From Silene noctiflora (Eukaryota; Streptophyta; Magnoliopsida; Caryophyllales; Caryophyllaceae), in the NCBI GenBank assembly GCA_009801015.1, contig VHZZ01005989.1:38715-65516 (forward strand): a stretch of 26,802 bases of DNA. Direction: 5' to 3'. Made by a program: the position numbers and the translations under genes. A model generated the notes under the pieces. That model was not told the origin of the DNA and made no database searches. It saw only the letters and a program-made list of their open reading frames with translations. Of the stretch, positions 18,163 through 26,802 are shown in pieces (position 1 is the stretch's first letter; each line of letters opens with the position of its first letter).

Positions 18163-19388
18163 TGTAGCACCCCCATACATCAAGGTACCTTAACAAGGAC
18201 TACCCCGATGTACAAAGGTGATGCCATCTCTGTTTCCCGAGGTAGTATGCATCATAGTTACCATAATGAAACAAGTTTAATAAACTTTAATATAAACGGA
18301 CATACAAGTCTCAAAAGAAATATAAGTCTCAAAACTTCAAAGTGTATAACAAAACCATAAAGTGAATGTAGCTAAACACAGCGGAAGCTAAACTACAGTA
18401 CAAGTGGTGACTCTGCCCCGTCCATGTCATGCGAGCCACATCATCATCCATTACCTGCTAAGCCAATTGCTCATCACCCCCGAATGGATCACCACAGTTT
18501 TGAAAACAAAAACGGGGTTAGTCAACTGCATAACCAATATAATAATCATAATAATATAGTTCAATACACATCCAAATCAAACTGTAGCAACCATCCTCCA
18601 AACTCCATAGTAACCAGTAACCGACTACACACCAAGGTGTGTAGCCCTGCCAAATTACCCATCGCAAAAGGTAATCCACACCGCCAGTGAGGACTGCAGC
18701 GGTACCACCAAATCCCCGCTCATCGCAACGAGGGAACCCAGATCATTAATGTGCACATCCCCTTGTGATGGGAGCCACAAGAAGAGAACATGGGGTTGGA
18801 TCCATCTCCCGAAAATGGCTCCACAACAACATCTAATAACCAAACACAATAATCTCACTCATAAAAATAACAACAATAAACCGTCAAAATAGATCTTATA
18901 CCAATTACGCAATGAACCGAGTAGGGAAACCCTACCTGATTAGAAATCCAAGCAATAACACAGCAAGTAAGCTAGAAAGCCTCCTCTACGGAGACCTCAC
19001 CTATTACGATATCAATCAATTAATGCCATAACATACAATACATGGTATCCACCCTAAAACCCCCAAATAAGCCAATTAGGGTTTGCCTAATTTTAACAAA
19101 AATTAATGAGGTAAAAGACTTACCCAACGATTAACAAATGCTACGATGCGAAAACCCCCCAAAATGATGAACCCTAGCCTTGGAATGATTAAGATAGCAA
19201 GAGAAGTAGTGAACATCGTTGTCTCCTTTTTTGAAAAAGTGTTTTAAGCAAATTATAAAATGATTAAGTCGATAAAACTTGATTTATATGCTTCCCGTGT
19301 TACCTTAATCAAAACGCGGAAAATAACGTAAACGGATTGGACACTCAGTCGAGTACGCGACACTCGACCGAGTACGTCACACTCGATA
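18163..19388 (-). mobile_element. 5' LTR A2 of element A, truncated in U3
   Basis: Begins TGTAGCACCCCCATAC beside the primer-binding site and is collinear with LTR A1 to A1 position about 3959. It has the hairpin CTACACACC-AA-GGTGTGTAG at 18625-18644, the TATA box at 19283-19290, and the first three palindrome units (19343, 19362, 19381). It stops inside the third unit (ACTCGAT then unrelated sequence). About 125 bp of U3, including the LTR terminus and any target duplication, are missing from this place. Confidence 0.9.
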
Positions 19389-19593
19389 TATTACCCTAAT
19401 AAGGATTTAGTCACGTCACCAATATCAAAATAAACCTATCTCAAACTAACTAGTAGCTAGTGGCAAGACAGGGTCGAATCCACAGGGAGGCGGTAGTAAT
19501 TATATACTAATGTATTAAATTGTCTAAGGTAACCGATTTTGATAGTTTGTCTACTAACTAATTGCAATAAAGTAAAAGCGAACTCAATAAGAT
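19389..19593 (-). mobile_element. Fragment G of an Athila/Tat-like LTR
   Basis: Contains GGGTCGAATCCACAGGGA at about 19467-19484 and the neighbouring CTAACTAGTAGCTAG repeat, comparable with the 3' end of LTR E read on the other strand. So G is antisense to the plus strand. Its left end shows no clear TG, and its right side is cut by LTR B1. It may be what interrupted LTR A2. Confidence 0.5.
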
Positions 19594-20685
19594 TGTAACA
19601 CCCCCATCTACCAAGGAGCCTTAACAAGACCTTCCCTAGAAGATAAGGGCGCTACCATCTCGGTTGCCCGAGGATATGTATATCATAACGTCAATAAAAG
19701 AACATTTAAAGAATAATGACAACTTATACTTATTACAAAAGAAAGTAAAACTGATACATCTATTCAACTACGTTGAGACTCCACATGCCAAATTCAGTGA
19801 AAGACACGTCCCTCCAAAGCATCCAGACAAACCATATCAAAACCTACTAAGACAGACTGCTCACCAAAAGGATCACCGCAAACACACAACAAGAAGAAAA
19901 CAAACAACACCGCACAAGGTTAGTAACTGAAGATAAAGGCACTAACATAACATATACAAGAATAACTCCAACTTCTTTACATCTCTGTACATCTGACCAA
20001 CACCGTTGTGTTGTCCTGCCGGTTTACCAGTCACAACCAGTAATCCACACCGCTAGTGGGGACCGTAGCCTTACCACCTACGCCCCGCTAAAAACCATAT
20101 AGAGATAATCCATTAACCATTAATGTGCACATCCCCCTTTGTGACGGGAACCACAAGAGGCGGAACAAGGGCGTGAAGCCATTCCCGAAAATGACTCCAC
20201 TAAGCTGAGGGCGCACCTCACGAACCATATATAGTTACAACATTTATCCATAAACTCATAAACAGGCCAACATCGAGCAATACCATCATCATCATGAATA
20301 TACTCATATCATCGCATTACCATAACCATTTACATATTTCAGATAATGTCATTCAATAGTACTGAGTAGGTAAACCTACCTTTAGCGATCTACAAATAGC
20401 ATCACGATCCTATGACTGTGAAACTGCCATCTACAACACCTAACAACAAGGACATACTCTTATTACTAATAGCCACAACCCTACTAACTCAAGGATGCCG
20501 GTGATGATGATGACTTATCTAAGCCCGGCATACCAGCGATAAGACCGCCACCTGACTCGAGTCTCCATCTCCATGATAGCTCCCAGGGTGAAGGATTAGA
20601 GAAATGGGTGATGGTGATGGAGTGTCGTCGATCTAGGTTTAGGGGAAATAATTTGAGAAAAACTGATTTGGGTTTACAATCTCGC

Positions 20686-20702
20686 GATATATATATTATA
20701 AC
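20686..20702 (-). promoter_or_regulatory. TATA region of LTR B1
   Basis: The minus strand reads TTATAATATATATATC, about 15 bp downstream in sense of the five-unit palindrome array. Confidence 0.55.
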
Positions 20703-20716
20703 GCTGAACCACACTT

Positions 20717-20807
20717 ACTCGATCGAGTGCCAACATACTCGATCGAGTTACCTCTACTCGATCGAGTAACTAGACTACTCGATCGAGTAGCCCGAGCTAG
20801 ATCGAGT
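20717..20807 (-). repeat. ACTCGNNCGAGT array, U3 of LTR B1
   Basis: Units start at 20717, 20737, 20756, 20777, 20796: spacings 20, 19, 21, 19. The first four are perfect ACTCGATCGAGT; the fifth is degenerate. Confidence 0.92.
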
Positions 20808-20918
20808 CCCACAACTCCCAAGGCTGCTAAGTCCTCAAGGTCCGTTCTACCAAAGGTTCCGACGGTCAAACACACGTTTAAGGTCAGTCAACGGGTCCCT
20901 AAAAGGACGGGTATTACA

Positions 20919-20956
20919 GTCTTTCCTCCTTAAAAAGAACTTCGTCCCCGAAGTTC
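20919..20956 (-). other. Polypurine tract and hairpin of B1
   Basis: The minus strand reads a purine-rich tract ending AAGGAGGAAAGAC directly before the LTR. Just inside is GAACTTCG-ggga-CGAAGTTC (20937-20956), a perfect 8-bp stem with a 4-base loop. Confidence 0.85.
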
Positions 20957-21127
20957 AACCCCAAATCTCCCCTAAGTCCAAAGTGAGTCAAAACCGAGGT
21001 GATTACCAACGTGACCCGCCAACTACCAGAATTATGCCTACTAGTCATCACCATCCCTTCTTTCCACAAGCACAAACCATCATTATCCACTCTCTATTAT
21101 ACCATTGAAACAAACACGTACAAATAA

Positions 21128-21415
21128 CCATGCGCCATGCCAAAGAATAAAACACGTGTCATACAAAAGAATAAAACATGCGCCATATAAAAGAATACCC
21201 GCACACATATGATAATAACCATGCCTGTAACCGACAATAGTGTCCATACATAAATCATTTAACATAGATTATTATTAATAACATAGATTATTATTAATAG
21301 CTCCACATTAATCATTTAACGTAGATTATTATTAATAACTTCACATAAATTATCAAAACTACTTTATCACAAATTACCATAATTAAAACACGCAATTATC
21401 ATAATTAAAACACGC
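21128..21415. repeat. Three short tandem repeat patches
   Basis: About 21128-21197: a degenerate 25-28 bp unit around CATGCGCCAT...AAAGAATA. 21261-21338: a 19-bp unit around AACATAGATTATTATTAAT, four tandem steps of which the third is degenerate. 21371-21411: two copies of a 21-bp unit around CATAATTAAAACACGC. All are AT-rich and lie in the non-coding part of B1. Confidence 0.75.
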
Positions 21416-21502
21416 GCATAAATGAACATAAATGACTCCACATAACTCATCTAACTCTGACTAAGTTACTCGAAAGGCCACATTTTCAAGCGCAAACTTA
21501 CT

Positions 21503-21538
21503 CTTCCCCTCTTAAAAGGAACTTCGTCCCCGAAGTTC
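21503..21538 (-). other. Second tract-plus-hairpin in B1
   Basis: Repeats the LTR-adjacent sequence 580 bp further in: AGAGGGGAAGA-type purines and a perfect GAACTTCG-ggga-CGAAGTTC hairpin (21519-21538), but with no LTR beside it. The same doubling is seen in B2. Confidence 0.8.
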
Positions 21539-21893
21539 ACTTCTAAGATGGTTTAACCATAAAAGAAAATTTAAGTCATAAACCCTTTCCCAATGTTACA
21601 AGACCGAATGGGTCATAACTTAAAGATGATTTTACGATATACCACAGTTATTGCAAAATATACCGGACAGTTGGAAGATGACTTAACATCAACATGACAT
21701 TACCCAGAAAACTAGTGACGTACTCACAATGACAATAAGAGGAAGTGCCACATATGCCGTACGTAGAAATCATAAATAAATATCGAGTCCATACGTGATC
21801 ATCACTGGTCAAAGAAATAGCGTAAGTGCATTGAAACATTCCCCTATGATCCCATGTCAAACGAGGAAGCGGTCTAAGCATTGGTCAACTGGC

Positions 21894-22078
21894 ACTCGAT
21901 CGAGTGACAGCCATACTAGATCGAGTAACCTCAACTCGATCGAGTAGCCTTCACTTGATCGAGTACTTAGGAAACTGAAGGCAACCAGAACCTGTGCAGA
22001 ACTTACTCGATCGAGTTGCCTCCACTCTATCGAGTACGGGGTAATCTACTCGGTCGAATTCCATCTACTTGACGGAGT
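21894..22078 (-). repeat. ACTCGNNCGAGT array in 3' region of B1
   Basis: Units start at 21894, 21915, 21934, 21953, then 22005, 22024, 22048, 22067: spacings 21, 19, 19, 52, 19, 24, 19. The first and third are perfect ACTCGATCGAGT; several others carry one arm change. Confidence 0.88.
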
Positions 22079-22325
22079 ATAGCCAAGTCAGAATACTCTC
22101 AATCCCCTGCAAAATACAAGGCAACAAGGAAATACGCAAGATCCGGGATTTGATCCCTAGAACCATCATTTACACATAAGTCTTAATAGGAAAAAAAACA
22201 TAGTCATGAGCATGGCCTTATGGCCGATTACATCATAAAAAGTGTTATCCAAAATATCCAAAAACACAAAACGAAAATCCAATAAAAGTCTAACAACATA
22301 ATCACATGGAGATACGAGTGGTCGC

Positions 22326-23344
22326 TCAAGGGTACTCTTCAATGTCCTCCCCCATATCCTTGGTACTGCCAGCTCCAGATGTGCCTGCTCCTCAGGGTCC
22401 TGTCATATCTCCTCCTCCTGTGGCTACTCTTGTTCCCGATCCCCCGCCGGTCCACCATGGTGCAAGGAACCCACAAGGGTAGCTCTCTGGAACTCTCCAA
22501 GTGCTCCTATCCACCCCATAGCTGTAGAAGACTCCACTATCATTCATCAGGCCTCTCCACCAAACAAACTGAGCTAAGTCGGTCCCCACATTCTACTGAA
22601 TGGCCATCTTATGTAGGTTCCGAAGCACCAACGTGTTCGATATCCTCTCTGTGAGCTCACCCACATGCATCTGATGACTATAGGATGGTGGGTAACCGGG
22701 GTACTTGTACTGGTACTGAGGAGGTCCCTGCTGCATAACTGGTGGTCCCTCAACCACCTCCCTAGCCCTACGAGGTACCCTACCCTCCCTAGCAACCTGG
22801 TCCCCATCCCTCACATGGGTTCCCCCAACCGACTCAGGTTTCTCTTCAAGAAGGTCATCGACGATCAAGTAAGTCTGCTCAGGAAGACCAACCTCCTCAC
22901 TACCAGGTGCGGCCTTTGCCAACGGCTCAGTCACAGGGAGGTAGTCCGCGGCAGGCAACCTCATCCAACTCCTACCCCTCACCCTCCAAGCTAAACCCCC
23001 ACCCGACAACTCGCGCAACCACTTCTGCCGGATGAAGTATGTCTTATCTAAGGTCGGAACAACAACAGTCATGGGTTTAAGAGCGGAAGAAGCCTAGAAG
23101 TCTGTCAACCTCTCGGCTAGGCGGGTGGCGATAGTGCCCCAACTAAGGTGTCGGGTCGAAGACTTAGCCATCAAGGCCAAGCTAGCGCATACTATTATCG
23201 GTGCATTGTAGGCCCAGTTCTTTTCCCGAGCGGGGTTGAGATAGGAGGGAAACAATATAACCTCATGTGAGTTGAGCTTACTCACATCCTTTCAACCATA
23301 TAGCAAACAAGTCAAGGACCGGAGGAAAATCTTTAGGGTCACGT
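22326..23344 (-). pseudogene. Uncharacterised reading frame of non-autonomous element B1
   Basis: One minus-strand frame, 5' end cut by LTR B2 at 23344, end TGA at 22328-22326. Inside are four in-frame stops: TGA about 23294-23292, TAG 23096-23094, TAG 22595-22593 and TGA about 22394-22392. Readable blocks: SHEVILFPSYLNPAREKNW, IIVCASLALMAKSS, SWGTIATRLAERL, then VVPTLDKTYFIRQKW, a Pro/Tyr/Gln-rich part (QQGPPQYQYKYPGYPPSY), HVGELTERISNTLVLRNLH, FYSYGVDRSTWRV, a Gly-rich part and an acidic C-terminus. No zinc knuckle, protease or polymerase motif is present. It sits where gag-pol would be. It may be related to the extra ORF of Athila/Tat elements; I cannot confirm that. Confidence 0.6.
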
Positions 23345-24451
23345 TGTAACACCCCTACTTACCAAGGAAGCCTGTACTAGACCTTCCCTGACAACCAAGG
23401 GTTCTGCCATCTCGGTTACTCGAGGTAAGTACATATCAAATAGACCATTCAAGAACAACGCTTGATTAATTACACTTTACGTGGACAAGAATTAAAAAAC
23501 TACATCACCGGACTATTACAACTGAGGACTCTAACATAGCTATGCTAATATCGGCGTCATCGATCTCCCATCCCCAAACACGATCATCACAAACAAGCAT
23601 CCAATACAACACTTATACCTGCAAGTCAGTCTGCTCACCATCCCTGAATGGATCATCACAGTTTTACAAACAACACGGGGTCAGTCAACTGAAAAAAATA
23701 TAAAATAATCAATGTAAAAAAATCAGAAGAAACTGCCACACCGTCACCACCACCATCATTACCACACATCACCATACATCAAGTAACCGACTACAAATCG
23801 AAGTGTGTAGCCCTGCCAGCGGGGACCGCAACCACACCACCTAACCACCCACAATAACCCAAGTCCCTTAATGCGCACATCCCTCATGCGCTGAGAGAAC
23901 GCATAAGGCGGACAATGGGGGTGAGACCACCTCTCACAATGGCTCACAAAATCGCAATATCAATCACATATCAATCACACCTTACACCAACATCCACCAC
24001 CAACAACGCCATCACAACATCGTCACAATTATACAATCATATCACAGTACACATTACAAGATCGTCACATTATATAATATACAGTTCTACAATCAACTGA
24101 GTAGGGAAACCCTACCTGTATCGCATTTCACGTAGCTTCAATCATCAATTCAATCATACGAGCATCGCATACAGACATCAACGCCTATAACAATGGTACG
24201 ACTCGATTACGCACAATCATAACCCTAACCCAAGACATACAGATGGTGACGGTGACTTACCTTATCATACTATCGGTTGACTAGGTAGGAGCCGGCGTAC
24301 TCTTCCGTTCCCGTGATATTCTCCTAGGCAGATGCTAGCAAGGTGAGGGATCAGTGGTAGGGAGAGATGTGTCGATCTAGGGTTGTGGGAGATAAAAGGG
24401 AAATGAAAAAGAAATAAGAAAAGTGATTCGGGAACCGTGACTTATGCGTAA

Positions 24452-24462
24452 CATTTAAATAC
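24452..24462 (-). promoter_or_regulatory. TATA-like sequence of LTR B2
   Basis: The minus strand reads GTATTTAAATG, about 15 bp downstream in sense of the array, at the same place as in C and B1. Confidence 0.45.
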
Positions 24463-24476
24463 ACTGTCACTGATGC

Positions 24477-24565
24477 ACTCGGTCGAGTGCCTACGTACTC
24501 GACCGAGTCCCCTACACTCGGTCGTGTGCACCACACTCGACCGAGTGTCACTCACAAGGTCGAGT
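24477..24565 (-). repeat. ACTCGNNCGAGT array, U3 of LTR B2
   Basis: Units start at 24477, 24497, 24516, 24535, 24554: spacings 20, 19, 19, 19. Centres alternate GT and AC in the first, second and fourth; the third and fifth have arm changes. Confidence 0.9.
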
Positions 24566-24656
24566 CCAAGGTCAACAACGACTTCGTCTTGACGATTAAG
24601 GTCACACAAGACAACTATGGTCAGTCAACGGGTCCTCCTAAGGGACGGGTATTACA

Positions 24657-25787
24657 GTCTTCCCCTCTTAAAGAGAACTTCATCCCCAAAGTTCAACTCC
24701 CCACCCCCATGGTTAACAAGTACCAAGGCTTAACTAATAAGGCCCACTACAAACTATAACTCATCTAACCATCACCATCCGTGGTCTCAACACTACGTCA
24801 ACACCCTCCATCCCGTTTTCATACCTCACATTGACTCGTTCAATACACTATCGAGATAAGACATGCGTACATGTAAGGACCATCACTACTCACATAGTTG
24901 CATCGCATAAAAGTCTCCTATGCATTTGTAATACCGCCAACAACATAATATTAAAGTCATCTTCACATATAAAATTATAAATAAATAACGTAATAGGATA
25001 ACATCCAGCGTGACACGATATATATATAGCGCGATTCCGCATTGTTTTTAGTAGAATGACTAACACAATTTTTCATGCGCGCAACGCATTCTACCCCCCT
25101 TAAAAGGAACTTCACCCCGAAGTTTACCTTCCGATCGGACAAGGTCATAGTCACAGTGGTACCTTACCGCTACAGCGGAGTCAACATCGGGTTGGTCGAA
25201 CAATCAAGGTCATGAAACATAGCTTATGCCCCATACAATAGCACTCCACTAGGTCAATCCCCCTCTTAGTTCGGGTCTCAAGTTAGATCATATCTCAACG
25301 CCGCCACTCGGCTAACATTGTATACCCCATTCATACCATAAAACTAGGACACGTGCAAAGGCAACATGCAACAAAAGAAAGAATATCAGGTTGGACTGTA
25401 GACACTCGGTCGAGTTAAAGACACTCGGTCGAATCCCACACACTCGGTCGAGTGTCTTGCACTCGGTCGAGTGCTCAACATGACTAGAAGACTCAATTTA
25501 CCTGCCCATATGGCACTCGATCGAGTGCTGCTGGTACTCGGTCGAGTTCACTCTAATCGGTCGAGTCCCTATAGGTCAAAAACATATCCGAAAACACAAA
25601 AACACCAACGGCTTGTACCTGCAACAAAATCATCGTGATGTCCCAAGGTCACCCTAAGTCACGTGCCAACAATTAATAACCGAAAGACAAACAGTTTAGG
25701 CCTTATGGCCGCTTTACATACAAGGTCTAAAAAAATCATGTGCCGCAAGGCACCAAATCTAACATTAAGAAATCCAATAAACAATAA
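24657..25787 (-). other. Polypurine tract, hairpins and 3' non-coding region of B2
   Basis: The minus strand has AAGAGGGGAAGAC directly before the LTR, then a decayed hairpin (24675-24694). A second tract-plus-hairpin is at about 25093-25125 (one arm base changed), 430 bp further in. The rest is non-coding, with a palindrome array at 25404-25566 and the GGCCTTATGGCCG block near 25700. Same order as in B1, which defines the family. Confidence 0.75.
25404..25566 (-). repeat. ACTCGNNCGAGT array in 3' region of B2
   Basis: Units start at 25404, 25423, 25442, 25461, then 25515, 25536, 25555: spacings 19, 19, 19, 54, 21, 19. The same four-unit, gap, three-unit order as the array of B1 at the matching place. 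Confidence 0.9.
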
Positions 25788-26456
25788 CTAACAAGAAAAT
25801 GGAAGAACCACCTTAGTTGTCATCCTCTTCTTCCTCCTCCTCCTGGCCTGCTCCCGACGAACCCCCAACATCAAATCCCCCGTTGAACCCTGACGGCCCT
25901 GCACCAGGCTCCCCTCCATAGGTAGGTGGAGGAACACCATAACCTCGTCCAAGCCACTGCCCCTGCTCGTCCAGCTGACTCCCGTAGTTCGCCCCCACGG
26001 GCCTACGAAGCAACCCCTCTTGAAGATCTCCAGTGTACCCCAAGAAGCACGGTCCACCCTATCGCAGTGAAAATTACCACTGTCATCACCGGGTCCCCTC
26101 CACGACACCGGCTGAGCAAGGCCCTCCCTGATACCTTGTTGCTGAATCATCTCATGCAGCCCTCTCAACATCAAAGTGTTGGAAAGCCGCTCCGCCAACT
26201 CACTCATCTGCACTCTGGGGCCGTGTACCGTAGGGTAGCCCGAGTACCCGTACATGGGTCCTCCCTGCAGTACCAACGGGGTCTCCTTCGGGGATTCCCT
26301 GGTCACCCTAGTCCTCCTGGCTGTGCGGGTCGGATGGGCTGGTCTCCTCCTACCAGTGGTGTAAGTTGGCTCTGGAAAGTCCATAAGGACATGCCTCGGG
26401 ATCAAGTAGTCCGGGGTAGGGGTAGCATGTGTTGGAGTGAGTGTCCTCCACAATAG
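25788..26456 (-). pseudogene. Uncharacterised reading frame of element B2, second copy
   Basis: The minus-strand frame from 26453 is open for 221 codons and matches the B1 frame in order: a Pro/Arg-rich part, GGPMYGYSGYPTVHG, SELAERLSNTLMLRGLHEM (against GELTERISNTLVLRNLHKM in B1), then GDDSGNFHCDRVDRASW and CFVGPWG. A shift near 26000 moves the true tail to another frame, which is Gly-rich (GPSGFNGGFDVGGSSGAG) and ends in a run of Glu with DDN at 25813. The 5' part is cut off by the LTR at about 26457. Two independent copies with the same domain order suggest a protein that was once maintained; its function is unknown. Confidence 0.6.
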
Positions 26457-26802
26457 TGTATCTACACATTAAATCTCATTTAAGGAATATACTCGGGATA
26501 TTCATTTGTAATACTTGTCAACTGATCAACGTATATCGTTAACGGTTAGCTAACTAAAGTTTGACGTTACTGTCGTGTGACGGCGGTGTTCAGCTGATTC
26601 CTTTCGGTCACACCTATAGGAACGAACCCCAAATATTAACTAATCGTCTGTATAAGATACAGTTAACTTAGTCCCTTTATAAACTGACTAAACGTTAGTG
26701 GATTGAGTTATTTAGAGAGATCGAGTTTTAAACTCGGGCCGACGGCATTTATTATTTAATTATGCGATAATTGAATGATAAATTAATTGAGACGAGTTTT
26801 AG
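26457..26802. mobile_element. Probable start of a further LTR retroelement (F)
   Basis: Coding similarity between B1 and B2 stops here and a sequence starting TGTATCTACACATTAAAT begins, with no coding frame to the window end. The TG start and the break in the B2 frame suggest an inserted LTR. The far end and duplication are outside the window, so family and strand are open. Confidence 0.4.

Larger units (their letters stand above)
19594..20918 (-). mobile_element. LTR B1 (Tekay-like)
   Basis: TGTAACACCCCCATCTACC ... GGGTATTACA, 1325 bp. A polypurine tract lies directly to the right (sense minus), so this is a 3' LTR. It shares the R/U5 layout of A and C with more divergence. An AT-run TATA (20686-20702) lies beside the palindrome array. 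The 5 bases before it are AAGAT; the partner is not visible because the 5' end of the element is not in place. Confidence 0.88.
20957..22325 (-). other. Non-coding 3' region of element B1
   Basis: No gag-pol and no recognisable coding sequence. Holds tandem repeats (21128-21415), a second copy of the tract-plus-hairpin (21503-21538), a palindrome array (21894-22078) and a GGCCTTATGGCCG block near 22214 that is shared with B2 (about 25700). In sense order it follows the B1 reading frame, so it is a long 3' untranslated region. Confidence 0.7.
23345..24656 (-). mobile_element. LTR B2 (Tekay-like), inserted in B1
   Basis: TGTAACACCCCTACTTACC ... GGGTATTACA, 1312 bp, same family as B1 with clear divergence. 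A polypurine tract at right makes it a 3' LTR in minus sense. It interrupts the B1 reading frame at its 5' side. The five bases at left are CACGT; the partner is outside or lost. Confidence 0.88.

Noticed and set aside
18163..19388. Solo LTR reading of A2
   Set aside because: It lies three bases from a perfect primer-binding site followed by leader and gag in the right orientation, so it is a 5' LTR.
19594..24656. B1 and B2 LTRs as the two ends of one element
   Set aside because: Both have a polypurine tract on the same inner side and homologous sequence to their right, so both are 3' LTRs of separate copies; neither is followed by a primer-binding site.
25926..26456. Plus-strand open frame of 176 codons
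   Set aside because: Antisense to the B2 frame, which has a homologue in the same strand and order in B1.

Overview
The window is repeat-dense nuclear DNA from a flowering plant. Nearly every base belongs to long-terminal-repeat (LTR) retrotransposons, mostly Ty3/Gypsy chromoviruses on the minus strand, with a Ty1/Copia stub and one piece of host or DNA-transposon coding sequence at the left. No rRNA, tRNA, CRISPR or bacterial-type feature was seen. The lineage looks like a eudicot. I lean weakly to Caryophyllales from the look of the LTRs and of the PB1-like protein, but the sequence does not prove it.

Layout, left to right. 1-150 is the end of a plus-strand Gypsy LTR. About 543-1095 is the 3' end of a Copia pol plus a short LTR. 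1677-2734 is a two-exon PB1-like (Mutator-transposase-associated) coding region, broken by a Tekay/Del-type LTR at 2735. About 4118-19388 is a minus-strand Tekay-type chromovirus: gag-protease at right, integrase and chromodomain at left, primer-binding site at 18148-18159, 5' LTR from 18163. Its pol is split by a solo LTR (C, 6020-15369). C is split by a CRM-like chromovirus (D, 6443-14498). The left LTR of D is split by a plus-strand solo LTR (E, 7060-8584). Each inner insertion has a visible 5-bp target duplication, so the order A, then C, then D, then E is read directly. 19389-19593 is another LTR remnant (G). From 19594 on lie two copies of a second Tekay-like family (B1, B2). In both, the sequence beside the LTR holds no gag-pol but one uncharacterised minus-strand reading frame. 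A further LTR (F) begins near 26457 and runs off the end.

All autonomous coding regions are dead: in-frame stops, frameshifts, a deleted reverse-transcriptase core in A, and replaced catalytic residues in D.

The most striking signal is a cis-element. Arrays of the inverted repeat ACTCG-NN-CGAGT, with units starting every 19-21 bp (about two helical turns), sit next to TATA-like sequences in five of the Tekay-type LTRs. Similar arrays occur in the 5' leader of A and in the 3' untranslated parts of B1 and B2. Several have the same layout: a run of 3-4 units, a 52-54 bp jump, then more units. The apparently unrelated solo LTR E carries the same unit with different central bases, the same spacing, and the same position upstream of its TATA box. 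This looks like a shared promoter or host-factor-binding module. The transcribed part of the Tekay LTRs also holds conserved hairpins, and the polypurine tract of the B family is followed by a near-perfect 20-nt hairpin that occurs twice per copy.
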